A stretch of 64,000 nucleotides of DNA from an uncultured Butyricicoccus sp. Its GTDB lineage: Bacteria > Bacillota > Clostridia > Oscillospirales > Butyricicoccaceae. The notes under the pieces are model-generated. The model had not been told where the DNA came from, did not search any database, and saw nothing but the letters and a program-made list of their open reading frames with translations. This document shows, in pieces, positions 37,711 through 45,990 of the stretch. A program made the translations under genes and the position numbers. Positions within the stretch are counted from its first letter, which is position 1; every line of letters starts with the position of its first letter. The stretch lies in assembly GCA_944384745.1 (NCBI GenBank), contig CALWUO010000003.1:62001-126000 (forward strand). Direction: 5' to 3'.

Positions 37711-37743
37711 ATCCCTTTATGCATTAAGCATAGAGGGATTTTT
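37711..37743 (+). terminator. Intrinsic terminator after the histidine kinase
   Basis: ATCCCTTTATGC and GCATAGAGGGAT pair around ATTAA with one mismatch, followed by TTTTT. It lies 7 bases after the kinase stop codon. Confidence 0.88.
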
Positions 37744-37779
37744 GAGCATTTTTGATTGAATTGCAAAGAAAGGTTTTAA

Positions 37780-38400
37780 TTATTCAGCAGATTGTTTTTT
37801 AGTTTTATTTACAAGTGCTTGTTTAGATTTAATAAATACGCTTAATTTCTTATAAACAAGCATTGTTACACAAGTTATAATGCTACATTTAATTAGATTA
37901 AATGGAAGCACACCAATAAGTAAATATCCACTCATACCTTTAATGTAAGGGTTCACACTCTGGCACATTTCCCATATTGTTTCAAGAGGCATATTCATAA
38001 CATTTGCATAGAAAGGTAGTATAAATAGATAATTTGTAATCATACCTGCAATTGACATTACAATAGAACCAATTACACAGCCGATAATTGCACCTTTTTG
38101 AGTACGCATACTCTTATAAATTGAAACAGAAATAATAACAAGTATAGAGATTAAAATAAAATCTTGAAGTTCACCTGTACCACCTGTTTGAGTTTGAGTA
38201 ACATGTATAAGGTCTTTTATTAAAGTCATGGTAATAGCTGAACGAATACCGAATATAAAAGCACCAATTAAAATAATAGCACCACTAAGGTCAACCTTTA
38301 AGAAAGGTGGCATAAAAGGCACATAAAATTCAAAGTACATAAGTACAGTGGCAAGTGCCGCAAAAATAGCGGTATAGGTGATTTTCATAGTTTTTGACAT
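37780..38400 (-). CDS. ribU: Riboflavin ECF transporter substrate-binding subunit RibU
   Basis: This protein of about 206 residues is a polytopic S-component. MKITYTAIFAALATVLMYFEF opens with the first helix. The KVDLSGAIILIGAFIFG and KDLIHVTQTQTGGTGELQDF segments are typical of RibU, where the loop after helix 2 contacts flavin. An FMN riboswitch directly upstream makes the substrate assignment secure. I chose ATG at 38400, behind AAGGAGTGTTCTTGT; the longer ORF runs through the riboswitch terminator. It must share an energising ECF module (EcfA, EcfA', EcfT) encoded elsewhere. Confidence 0.93.
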   Translation of the reverse strand: MSKTMKITYTAIFAALATVLMYFEFYVPFMPPFLKVDLSGAIILIGAFIFGIRSAITMTLIKDLIHVTQTQTGGTGELQDFILISILVIISVSIYKSMRTQKGAIIGCVIGSIVMSIAGMITNYLFILPFYANVMNMPLETIWEMCQSVNPYIKGMSGYLLIGVLPFNLIKCSIITCVTMLVYKKLSVFIKSKQALVNKTKKQSAE

Positions 38401-38441
38401 ACAAGAACACTCCTTATTCTTGTTCTGCTGGTTTTGGGAAA

Positions 38442-38477
38442 ACAGAAAAGCCCTCAGAATTTGTTTATTCCGAGGGC
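38442..38477 (-). terminator. Terminator of the FMN riboswitch expression platform
   Basis: On the minus strand GCCCTCGGAAT and ATTCTGAGGGC pair around AAACAA with one mismatch, followed by TTTTCTGTTTT. It lies between the aptamer and ribU, so FMN binding should favour premature termination. Confidence 0.85.
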
Positions 38478-38506
38478 GTGGACGCAAAAAAATAAATACA
38501 CGTCTC

Positions 38507-38632
38507 CGTTTCTCTCATCCGGACTTTAACCGTCGGTTGGGAATCTAACCCATCATGCCGAAAGGCTCGCAGACTTGTAGGCTTTAAAACCTCATCACTG
38601 CCGGTGGAGAGTTTCACTCCGCCCTGAAACAG
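38507..38632 (-). ncRNA. FMN riboswitch (RFN element)
   Basis: The minus strand carries the canonical RFN blocks: CAGGGCGGAGTGAAA, CTCTCCACCGGCAGTGATG, GCGAGCC, GATGGGTTAGATTCCC, ACCGACGGTTAAAGTCCGG and ATGAGAGAA. It precedes ribU and a terminator hairpin, so it represses riboflavin uptake when FMN is plentiful. Confidence 0.98.
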
Positions 38633-38651
38633 AACTAAATTTTACGGTTTT

Positions 38652-38679
38652 ATTATACCGCAGTTTTAAAATATGTCAA
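38652..38679 (-). promoter_or_regulatory. Consensus sigma-A promoter of the ribU leader
   Basis: TTGACA (38674-38679), 16 bases, TATAAT (38652-38657) on the minus strand: both hexamers are perfect. The -35 overlaps the stop codon of the Toprim gene upstream. Confidence 0.92.
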
Positions 38680-39272
38680 GAGTTATTTTCAATCTGTTTT
38701 ATAATTTTAAAAATTTCATCTCTATCACTTACAGCGTTTAAAAAATCAAGCAATGCATTTGAAGATAAATATTGTGGTAAATTAAGTTTCTTTAAAAGAG
38801 TTTTTCTTTTTTGTTCACTACCACTTTGACCAGAAAGACCAAGTTCAAATAAATCAGCTTTGACAAGTTGTTTTATTGGTTTTTGTTCTTCGCCTATGAT
38901 AGTAGCTCCAGCAGAAATTAAAGCATTTTTTAAAATATCTTGTGACATACCCTCAACCCCAAGAGTTCCAGCTTTAGACGCATGACGTTTTCTTGCTTCT
39001 TTACCTAAAATTTCAGGTATATATGCATTTTTCACTTGGTTTGCAGGGATAGCACCTTTAAGAAAATTTCTTATTATAAGCCCTGCCCCATCGCTATCAG
39101 TTAAAATTAAAATCCCTCTTTTCTCTGCTATTTTTCTTATCATTTGCAAACGCTCTTTATCTTTAAAAATTCTAAATCCGCCAGTTTGCAAAATTACAGT
39201 ATTTACACATTGTTTTAGTGTTTGTATATCATAACGACCTTCAACAATTATAGCTTCTTTTATTTCTATCAT
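38676..39272 (-). CDS. rnmV: Toprim-domain protein of the RNase M5 family
   Basis: This protein of about 198 residues has an N-terminal Toprim domain: KEAIIVEGRYD (catalytic Glu) near residue 10 and ILILTDSDGAG near 58. The RNase M5-like LGKEARKRHASKAGTLGVEGMS follows near 95 (shown to 20 residues: the KRHASKAGTLGVEG core). RNase M5 matures the 5S rRNA precursor. The usual C-terminal part is longer and different from B. subtilis, so the symbol is tentative. I chose MIEIKEAIIVEG at 39272, after AGGGGAAAATTTTAAA; this puts it one base after the holA stop. Confidence 0.8.
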   Translation of the reverse strand: MIEIKEAIIVEGRYDIQTLKQCVNTVILQTGGFRIFKDKERLQMIRKIAEKRGILILTDSDGAGLIIRNFLKGAIPANQVKNAYIPEILGKEARKRHASKAGTLGVEGMSQDILKNALISAGATIIGEEQKPIKQLVKADLFELGLSGQSGSEQKRKTLLKKLNLPQYLSSNALLDFLNAVSDRDEIFKIIKQIENNS

Positions 39273-39273
39273 T

Positions 39274-40326
39274 TTAAAATTTTCCCCTATCCTCTGTCGA
39301 TGCCATTTGAAGTAATGCAATTTCAATTATTTTTATCTTATCTGTTGAGCTGCTTTTTAATGCTATATCAGTTTCACCACATATTTTTATACATTCTCTA
39401 AGCCAGTTTAATGATATACGTCTAGCCATATCTTGTATTTTGTTTGCATAGAAACTTGAACCAGTGCCTATAAGTGTCATAAGCTCTTTTGGGTCTGCTA
39501 ATGGTGTTTGCATAAATAGCTTTGCTGCATACATTCTCTGCATATGTTTTTGAATAGCAGAAAATAACATAACTTCGGTGTTTTTTTGAGCGATTAAATC
39601 ATTTAAAATTGATATAGCTTTATCAAATCTTTTAGCTGCTATATTGTCTGTAAGGTCAAATACAACAGCGTCAAGAGTTCGTGTGCAAACAGCTTCAATG
39701 TTATATTTCTTAATCTCTGGCAAAGTGCTATGGGCTATTGCTTTATCAATTTCTGTCAGTAAATTTATCATTGAATTTCCACATAAAAACAATAAATATT
39801 GACATGTGTTTTTACTTATTTCTTTTCCAGCATTTTTTACATATTTGCTGATTAACGTAACAAGTTCATTTTCACTCATTCGTCCAAATTCATTTATACT
39901 TGCAAATTTGCTTAGTATAGAATACAATTTCATTCTTTTGTCTGGCTTGTATTCTATTGTATCATAATAAAAAACCAAACAGACATAATCAGGTAAATCA
40001 GATAACAAACTAGGTAATACTTCATTTAAGCTAGATGGCGGTTTATAAATATCTAAATCCTTAATTATTATCATTTTACGCTCTGAAAATGCAGGATAAC
40101 TTTCTATTGCTTCTGTTAAAATTTCAGCGTTTAATCCTTTTCCTTCAAATTCCACAAAATTAAATTGTGCAAATGTTTCATCAACAATGGCTTTTTTTAA
40201 TCTTTGAAGATAGCGTTCTTTTAAATAATCTTCTTCACCATAAAAAATATATAGTTTTTGATAGTTTTTTGATTGCAAATCTAACTGTATTTGCTTATAT
40301 CCTATATTTTCTTTTTGGTTTGCCAT
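39274..40326 (-). CDS. holA: DNA polymerase III delta subunit
   Basis: This 350-residue clamp-loader subunit has the AAA+-like N-terminal domain with LYIFYGEEDYLKERYL near residue 25. The central region contains LRECIKICGETDIALKSS near 310, which is characteristic of HolA/YqeN. It opens the beta clamp during replication. The gene lies between comEC and the Toprim gene with close spacing. In Bacillus, comEC and yqeN (holA) are also neighbours. Confidence 0.93.
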   Translation of the reverse strand: MANQKENIGYKQIQLDLQSKNYQKLYIFYGEEDYLKERYLQRLKKAIVDETFAQFNFVEFEGKGLNAEILTEAIESYPAFSERKMIIIKDLDIYKPPSSLNEVLPSLLSDLPDYVCLVFYYDTIEYKPDKRMKLYSILSKFASINEFGRMSENELVTLISKYVKNAGKEISKNTCQYLLFLCGNSMINLLTEIDKAIAHSTLPEIKKYNIEAVCTRTLDAVVFDLTDNIAAKRFDKAISILNDLIAQKNTEVMLFSAIQKHMQRMYAAKLFMQTPLADPKELMTLIGTGSSFYANKIQDMARRISLNWLRECIKICGETDIALKSSSTDKIKIIEIALLQMASTEDRGKF

Positions 40327-40337
40327 TTTGCACCTCC

Positions 40338-42599
40338 TTAGTTTATTATAGTTGTAAATGTAAAGTCACCATGTTTTTTAGTTGTCCTATAAGCTGTATT
40401 GTATAAATAGTTATCTTCTGCAAATGAAGTTGGAATGTATATTTTATTAGGCTGTAACATGTTTAACACTTCTGGTACTCTTTTATCATCACTTATAAAA
40501 GAGCTAGAAAGTATAACATCTTTACAGCTTATATTTTTTGAGTTTAAAAGCTCGTTTAACATTTTAGGCGTAAAACTATGCATAGTCAATAAATCAATAT
40601 TACCATTTTTAATTTTTACCCCTAATTTTCTATCTGTTCCACCTATAATATTTATACCAAGTGATTGAGGTTGGATATTTTTTTCTCCTGTTTCAGTCCA
40701 ATAAACCACTGTTGTATTGTGTTTTTTTAAAGAGTTTAAAACTTCTTCAGCAATATCACTTTCAAGATAATTATTAGGTAGTATACATCTTTTTATTTTT
40801 GCGTTTTCAATCAGTTGTGGGATTGATTTTGCGTGACCATTATCCAATGAAGTTATAATTAGCAAATCAATTTCTTTGTAATTATACCAATCCATATAGG
40901 CAAGTACACTTTCAGCCGCATTCTGTGAATTTGTTCCTGCACAGTCTATAACAGCGAATTTGTTATGCATTGATGAAATAGCTATGGTTTGACCTCCATC
41001 ATCAAAAAGTTTAACTTCATATTTATTGTTTCCAATTCCAATATTTATGTAAATAGTTATGGCTATTATAGATACACTTATAATCATTCCAACATAGTAG
41101 TGAAAATGTTTTCTAAATATAATCCATAGAGAAATGAAAATATAAAAACTTATAATTAGAGCTTTAATTTTTGTGTCTTCCCAGTATAGCAGAAAACCTG
41201 ATATATTTCCAGTAGTATCTGCGATATAAAAAACATAATTGCTCAATAAATTTATAATCGTTATAAGAATGCCAGATATAATAGGCACACTTCCTAGAAC
41301 ACAAAGTAATAAACCAGATATGAATAAAATAGAAAATACACCAAGCGTTAATATATTTACCAAAGTAGATGCAACTGATACATAACCAAAATTTAAAAGT
41401 AGAATTGGTGAAGTAAAAACACATGCACTTATAGAGCAACTTAATGCACCAGTTATTGTATAAACTAATTTTTTTGATAATTTGGAGAGATTAAATTTTT
41501 GAAAGGGCATTAAAAGCAAATTTTGCAAAGGTCTATTTATAAATATTATACCTAAAGTTGCTAAAAAAGAAAGTTGTAAACTAAGACTTGTAACAGAATA
41601 TGGATTTATAGCCAGTAATAAAATCAGAGAAAAGCAAAGCGAATGTAATAAACTGTGGTCACGTCTTAGATAAAATCCGCCTACTGAAACTAAGTACATA
41701 ATAACAGCACGTATTACAGATGGTGAAGCACCAGTCATTGGAATAAAAAATATAAGTGCAATACATGAAATAATCATTCCAAAGCGTTTACCAAAAAGCG
41801 TTAAGAACAGCAACACAATAAATCCTATATGCATACCAGAAACGGCAAGCACATGACTTAAACCAGCTTTTTGAAAATCTTGTTTTATATAAATTGATAA
41901 ATCTGATGTATCACCAAAAAGTAAACCTTTCATAAAGCCTGCATTTTGAAGTTTATTTTCAAGTATAGTTTTAAAATTATTTGCCCAGATTTTCGGTTTT
42001 AAAAATAAAGGTACACTGTTTGATTTTTGAATTTGAAAAGTCGGTGTATAAGCACATTCTGACAATATATGATAATTTCGACCTGAATAATATTCTTCCC
42101 TATCAAATCCACCATCATCAGAGCCTATATAAAATAATAACTTTGTTTTTATAATATCTGCTGGTTCAATTTCTTTATCAGTTAATGGCAGATATGCAAG
42201 TGTATAAAAGTAAGGAATTTTCATATTTAGATTGGATTTTTTAACATCTATTTTAAGACTTACACGTTGATTATTTTCATAAATTTCAGGATATTCAGTT
42301 ACAACAGCGTATATATCTGCTCTTTGATTGTTTAGCATTGTTACAGGGATTTGAACGAATGTGTTATATATTGAACTGTACGTTATTCCTATTGAAATTC
42401 CAAGGATTATATATTTTATATATTGGAACGAATTATACAAAACAATATTTTTATTTAATTTATTAAAGATAAAAAAACATATACATAAAATTATTAAAAG
42501 CAGTAAAATCCAGTTTTGTTGTCTAAATATTGGATATTGAGTTTCACACCATACACCAATAAATATTGAAAAAGTTATAATTGGAAAACACCAATACAT
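40338..42599 (-). CDS. comEC: ComEC/Rec2-type DNA uptake channel with degenerate metallo-beta-lactamase domain
   Basis: This 753-residue protein has an N-terminal ComEC_N part with two membrane segments and a soluble OB-like domain. The competence core (about residues 205-500) carries LLFGDTSDLS and HVLAVSGMHIGFIV. The C-terminal domain (about 525-753) has the metallo-beta-lactamase layout, but the metal-binding HxHxDH reads SLDNGH, so most ligands are lost. ComEC passes single-stranded DNA across the membrane in transformation. No comEA or comEB is adjacent. It is followed by holA after 11 bases. Confidence 0.9.
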   Translation of the reverse strand: MYWCFPIITFSIFIGVWCETQYPIFRQQNWILLLLIILCICFFIFNKLNKNIVLYNSFQYIKYIILGISIGITYSSIYNTFVQIPVTMLNNQRADIYAVVTEYPEIYENNQRVSLKIDVKKSNLNMKIPYFYTLAYLPLTDKEIEPADIIKTKLLFYIGSDDGGFDREEYYSGRNYHILSECAYTPTFQIQKSNSVPLFLKPKIWANNFKTILENKLQNAGFMKGLLFGDTSDLSIYIKQDFQKAGLSHVLAVSGMHIGFIVLLFLTLFGKRFGMIISCIALIFFIPMTGASPSVIRAVIMYLVSVGGFYLRRDHSLLHSLCFSLILLLAINPYSVTSLSLQLSFLATLGIIFINRPLQNLLLMPFQKFNLSKLSKKLVYTITGALSCSISACVFTSPILLLNFGYVSVASTLVNILTLGVFSILFISGLLLCVLGSVPIISGILITIINLLSNYVFYIADTTGNISGFLLYWEDTKIKALIISFYIFISLWIIFRKHFHYYVGMIISVSIIAITIYINIGIGNNKYEVKLFDDGGQTIAISSMHNKFAVIDCAGTNSQNAAESVLAYMDWYNYKEIDLLIITSLDNGHAKSIPQLIENAKIKRCILPNNYLESDIAEEVLNSLKKHNTTVVYWTETGEKNIQPQSLGINIIGGTDRKLGVKIKNGNIDLLTMHSFTPKMLNELLNSKNISCKDVILSSSFISDDKRVPEVLNMLQPNKIYIPTSFAEDNYLYNTAYRTTKKHGDFTFTTIIN

Positions 42600-42620
42600 A
42601 AATACTTCTCTCCCCTATTC

Positions 42621-42667
42621 TATAATAAGAAACAGGGGAAAAGAGTTTATAAACCCTGCTCCCCTGT
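42621..42667 (-). terminator. Probable terminator after the HIT gene
   Basis: On the minus strand ACAGGGGA and TCCCCTGT pair around a 20-base loop that itself can pair in part, followed by TTCTTATTATA. The U-tract is imperfect. It separates alaS-HIT from comEC. Confidence 0.6.
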
Positions 42668-42685
42668 CTATAAATTATTATATTA

Positions 42686-43024
42686 TCAACCTGGAGGCCA
42701 TGTCATATCTCTGCCTGCAAGTACATGAAAATGCAGATGAAATACAGTCTGTCCCGCTTGTTCGCCACAATTTGTAACTACACGATAGCTTTCAATATTC
42801 ATTTCTTTTGCTACTTTAGCAATAACCGCATAACAATGACCGATTATATTTGAATTTTCTTCGTTAATCTCTAAAGCACTAGCAATATGCTGTTTAGGAA
42901 TAACTAAAAAATGTGTTGGTGCTTGAGGTTCTAAATCATAGAACGCATAGCATAAATCATCTTCATATACTGGTTTAGATGGAATTTCCTTACCAGCGAT
43001 TTTACAGAAAATACAATCACCCAT
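42686..43024 (-). CDS. HIT-family (histidine triad) hydrolase
   Basis: This 112-residue protein is a HINT-type nucleotide phosphoramidase. CIFCKIAGKEIPS at the N-terminus, FLVIPKQHIAS near residue 40 and the catalytic triad HLHFHVLAG near 97 are intact, followed by the DMTWPPG tail. The substrate is likely an AMP- or GMP-linked amine. It lies 18 bases after alaS and would share its T-box-controlled transcript, which fits removal of aminoacyl-adenylates as suggested for HINT proteins. Confidence 0.93.
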   Translation of the reverse strand: MGDCIFCKIAGKEIPSKPVYEDDLCYAFYDLEPQAPTHFLVIPKQHIASALEINEENSNIIGHCYAVIAKVAKEMNIESYRVVTNCGEQAGQTVFHLHFHVLAGRDMTWPPG

Positions 43025-43042
43025 AAAGTAAAACCTCCTGTA

Positions 43043-45688
43043 TTATCCAAGCTGTTCATCAACAATATTGTTAACAGCTTCCAAAGCTTCTTCAAGTTTA
43101 GCTGGATTTTTACCGCCTGCTGTGGCATTGTCTGGACGACCACCGCCACCACCGCCACAAATAGCAGCAGTTGCTTTTATAATTTTACCAGCATGAGCAC
43201 CAAGTTTAACAGCTTCAGCACCACATACACAAAGGAATTGAACCTTGTCACCATTCACACTAGATAGTACAGCTACCATTTTAGGGTCTCTTTCCTTTAT
43301 TGTGTCGCCCATTTGACGCATAGTATCAACACTTACATCATCAAGTTTAACAGCAACAACATTTACACCCTTAACATCACGAGATAAATTAAATATGTCT
43401 ACAAGCTGCATATTAGCAAGTTTTGCAGATAGTTTATCCATATTTTTGTTCATTTCACGAACATCACTTATAACCTGCTCAACTTTATTAACAAGGTCTG
43501 CTGGAGTTGTTTTAAGAGCCTTAGCAGTTTCAATAATTGTATGTTGCTTTTCATTGATAAAGTTTAATACACCCTTACCAGTTATAGCCTCAATACGTCT
43601 TACTCCTGCCGCAACAGATGCTTCACTGATAATTTTAAATATACCAGCCTTTGCAGTGTTATTTAGATGAGTACCTCCACAAAGTTCTATTGAAAAATCG
43701 CCTGCCTGCACAACACGAACAGTAGAACCATATTTTTCACCAAATAGAGCCATTGCACCACGCTTTTTAGCTTCATCTATTGGCATTTCTTCAGTAATAA
43801 CATCATAACCTTCTAAAATCGCATCATTTACCATATTTTCAACTTTTTCAAGTTCTTCAACGGTTAAACCAGAGAAATGAGTAAAGTCAAAACGGATATG
43901 GTCGGCATCAGTATAAGAACCTGCCTGTTCTACATGAGTACCTAAAACGGTACGTAAAGCCTTTTGTAGTAAGTGTGTTGCAGTATGAGAACGTGCGATT
44001 GCTTGACGACGAGCAATATCAATCTTAGCATGTATAGTGTCATCAACAGAAACAGTTCCTTCTTCAACTTTACCAGTGTGTAAGAATTTACCGTCCTTTG
44101 TCTTTTGAACATCGTTAATAACAATAACAGCACCATTTTTACCAGTTAAAGTACCATGGTCAGGCACTTGTCCGCCAGATTCTGCATAAAAAGGAGTATG
44201 GTCAAGTACAACTGTTACAGTATCACCCTTGTTAGCAGTGCCAGAAAGTTCACCACTTACAACTAATGCAATAATCTTTGCATCTTCTTCAAAAATTGTA
44301 TAACCATCAAAACGGGTTTTAATAGACTTGTCAAGACCTAAATCTTCACTAGCCCAACCAAGGTCACCCATTTTTTTACGGTCTTCTCTTGCACGGTTAC
44401 GCTGTTCGTCCATTAAAGCATCAAAACCAGCTCTATCAGTGGTCATACCCTGTTCTTCGAGGATTTCAAGTGTTAAATCTATTGGGAAACCATATGTGTC
44501 ATATAGTTTAAATGCATCAGAAGCTGGTAATTCTGTTTTATTTTCAGCCTTAACAGCAGCAATCATATCATTTAAAATTGAAAGACCAGCATCAATAGTT
44601 GCATCAAAGCGAGCTTCTTCCATTTCAATAACCTTATGGATATAATCGCTCTTTTCTCTTAGTTCTGGATATGCGTCACCGCTTTCAGCTATTACAGTAT
44701 CACAAACTTCTTTTAAGAAAGGACGGTTAATTCCTAATAATTTACCATGACGAGCAGCACGACGAAGCAGACGACGAAGTACATAACCACGACCCTCATT
44801 AGATGGGATAACACCATCACAAACCATCATTACAGTAGAACGGATATGGTCAGTTATTACACGAAGAGAAATATCTTTATTTTCATCTTGATGATATTCA
44901 ACACCAGCGATTTTCTCTATATGTTTCATAATATTGCGAACAGTGTCAACTTCAAATAGAGAACCTACACCTTGCACAACACAAGCCAAACGCTCAAGAC
45001 CCATACCAGTATCAATATTTTTTTGAGCAAGTTCTGTATAGTTTCCGTTGCCATCGTTATCAAACTGAGAGAACACATTGTTCCAAACTTCCATGTAACG
45101 GTCGCAATCACAACCAACAGTACAGCCTTCTTTGCCACAGCCAAATTGTTCGCCACGGTCAAAGTAAATTTCAGAACATGGACCACATGGACCAGAACCA
45201 TGTTCCCAGAAGTTATCAGCCTTACCAAAACGGAAAATACGTTCAGCAGGGATACCAATTTCTTTGTTCCAGATTTCAAAAGCCTCATCATCATTTTCAT
45301 AGATAGATGGATAAAGCAAATTATGGTCAATACCAACCCATTCTGGAGAAGTTAAAAATTCCCAACTCCAAGTGATAGCCTCACGTTTAAAATAATCGCC
45401 AAAAGAAAAGTTACCTAGCATTTCAAAGAAAGTGCCATGACGTGCGGTTTTACCTACATTTTCAATATCGCCTGTACGAATACATTTTTGACATGTAGTA
45501 ACTCTACGACAAGGTGGTTCAATCTCACCTTTAAAGTATGGTTTCATAGGAGCCATACCAGAGTTAATTAAAAGCAAAGAAGCATCATTTTGTGGAACAA
45601 GTGAAAAACTTGGTAAACGCAAATGTTTTTTGCTTTCAAAGAATTTTAGATACATTTCACGAAGCTCATTTAAGCCTCTATACTGCAT
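43043..45688 (-). CDS. alaS: Alanyl-tRNA synthetase
   Basis: This 881-residue class II synthetase has the catalytic domain with LVPQNDASLLLINSGMAPMK near residue 30. The editing domain follows, with HTATHLL near 570 and CGGTHLNNT near 670. The C-terminal C-Ala domain ends in a glycine-rich stretch (CGGGGGGRPDNATAGG). All zinc and editing residues are in place. It is controlled by an upstream T-box and is followed by the HIT gene. Confidence 0.98.
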   Translation of the reverse strand: MQYRGLNELREMYLKFFESKKHLRLPSFSLVPQNDASLLLINSGMAPMKPYFKGEIEPPCRRVTTCQKCIRTGDIENVGKTARHGTFFEMLGNFSFGDYFKREAITWSWEFLTSPEWVGIDHNLLYPSIYENDDEAFEIWNKEIGIPAERIFRFGKADNFWEHGSGPCGPCSEIYFDRGEQFGCGKEGCTVGCDCDRYMEVWNNVFSQFDNDGNGNYTELAQKNIDTGMGLERLACVVQGVGSLFEVDTVRNIMKHIEKIAGVEYHQDENKDISLRVITDHIRSTVMMVCDGVIPSNEGRGYVLRRLLRRAARHGKLLGINRPFLKEVCDTVIAESGDAYPELREKSDYIHKVIEMEEARFDATIDAGLSILNDMIAAVKAENKTELPASDAFKLYDTYGFPIDLTLEILEEQGMTTDRAGFDALMDEQRNRAREDRKKMGDLGWASEDLGLDKSIKTRFDGYTIFEEDAKIIALVVSGELSGTANKGDTVTVVLDHTPFYAESGGQVPDHGTLTGKNGAVIVINDVQKTKDGKFLHTGKVEEGTVSVDDTIHAKIDIARRQAIARSHTATHLLQKALRTVLGTHVEQAGSYTDADHIRFDFTHFSGLTVEELEKVENMVNDAILEGYDVITEEMPIDEAKKRGAMALFGEKYGSTVRVVQAGDFSIELCGGTHLNNTAKAGIFKIISEASVAAGVRRIEAITGKGVLNFINEKQHTIIETAKALKTTPADLVNKVEQVISDVREMNKNMDKLSAKLANMQLVDIFNLSRDVKGVNVVAVKLDDVSVDTMRQMGDTIKERDPKMVAVLSSVNGDKVQFLCVCGAEAVKLGAHAGKIIKATAAICGGGGGGRPDNATAGGKNPAKLEEALEAVNNIVDEQLG

Positions 45689-45710
45689 GGTTTCATTCCT
45701 CCAATAGATA

Positions 45711-45935
45711 AAATTAAAGCCCTCGCCCGAAAAAGCATAGGGGCGAAGGCAAAATTCACGGTACCACCCTAATTACTGATTAAAAAAACAGTATCTCAGG
45801 TTTCCTATAACGCAGGAAATACGTTCTGCTTAGTCACAGAAAGCTCAGAAGTAGCTACGACAACCGTTTGACCAAGGGTTTTCACCAATTCCCTCTCTCT
45901 TTAGGTTACTATGTTATCGCTCATTTCGTCACAGC
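45711..45935 (-). ncRNA. T-box riboswitch of alaS (alanine specifier)
   Basis: The minus strand holds the T-box AATTAGGGTGGTACCGTG (45757-45774) downstream of a long stem I. The specifier appears to be GCU in GTAGCTACTTCTGAG (GCU at 45853-45855), an alanine codon that agrees with alaS. A terminator pairs GCCTTCGCCC with GGGCGAGGGC (45719-45750) and runs into TTTAATTTT. Uncharged tRNA(Ala) should stabilise the antiterminator and allow alaS transcription. Confidence 0.96.
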
Positions 45936-45962
45936 CAATTGTACATATTAAAATACAATATA

Positions 45963-45990
45963 ATTATAACATATTTTGTTTTTCTGTCAA
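45963..45990 (-). promoter_or_regulatory. Consensus sigma-A promoter of the alaS T-box transcript
   Basis: TTGACA (45985-45990), 16 bases, TATAAT (45963-45968) on the minus strand. Both boxes are perfect, and the -35 directly follows the stop codon of the U32 gene. Confidence 0.93.

Noticed and set aside
44972..45355. 127-residue plus-strand ORF opposite alaS
   Set aside because: It is a shadow of alaS codons, has no ribosome binding site and no plausible protein features.
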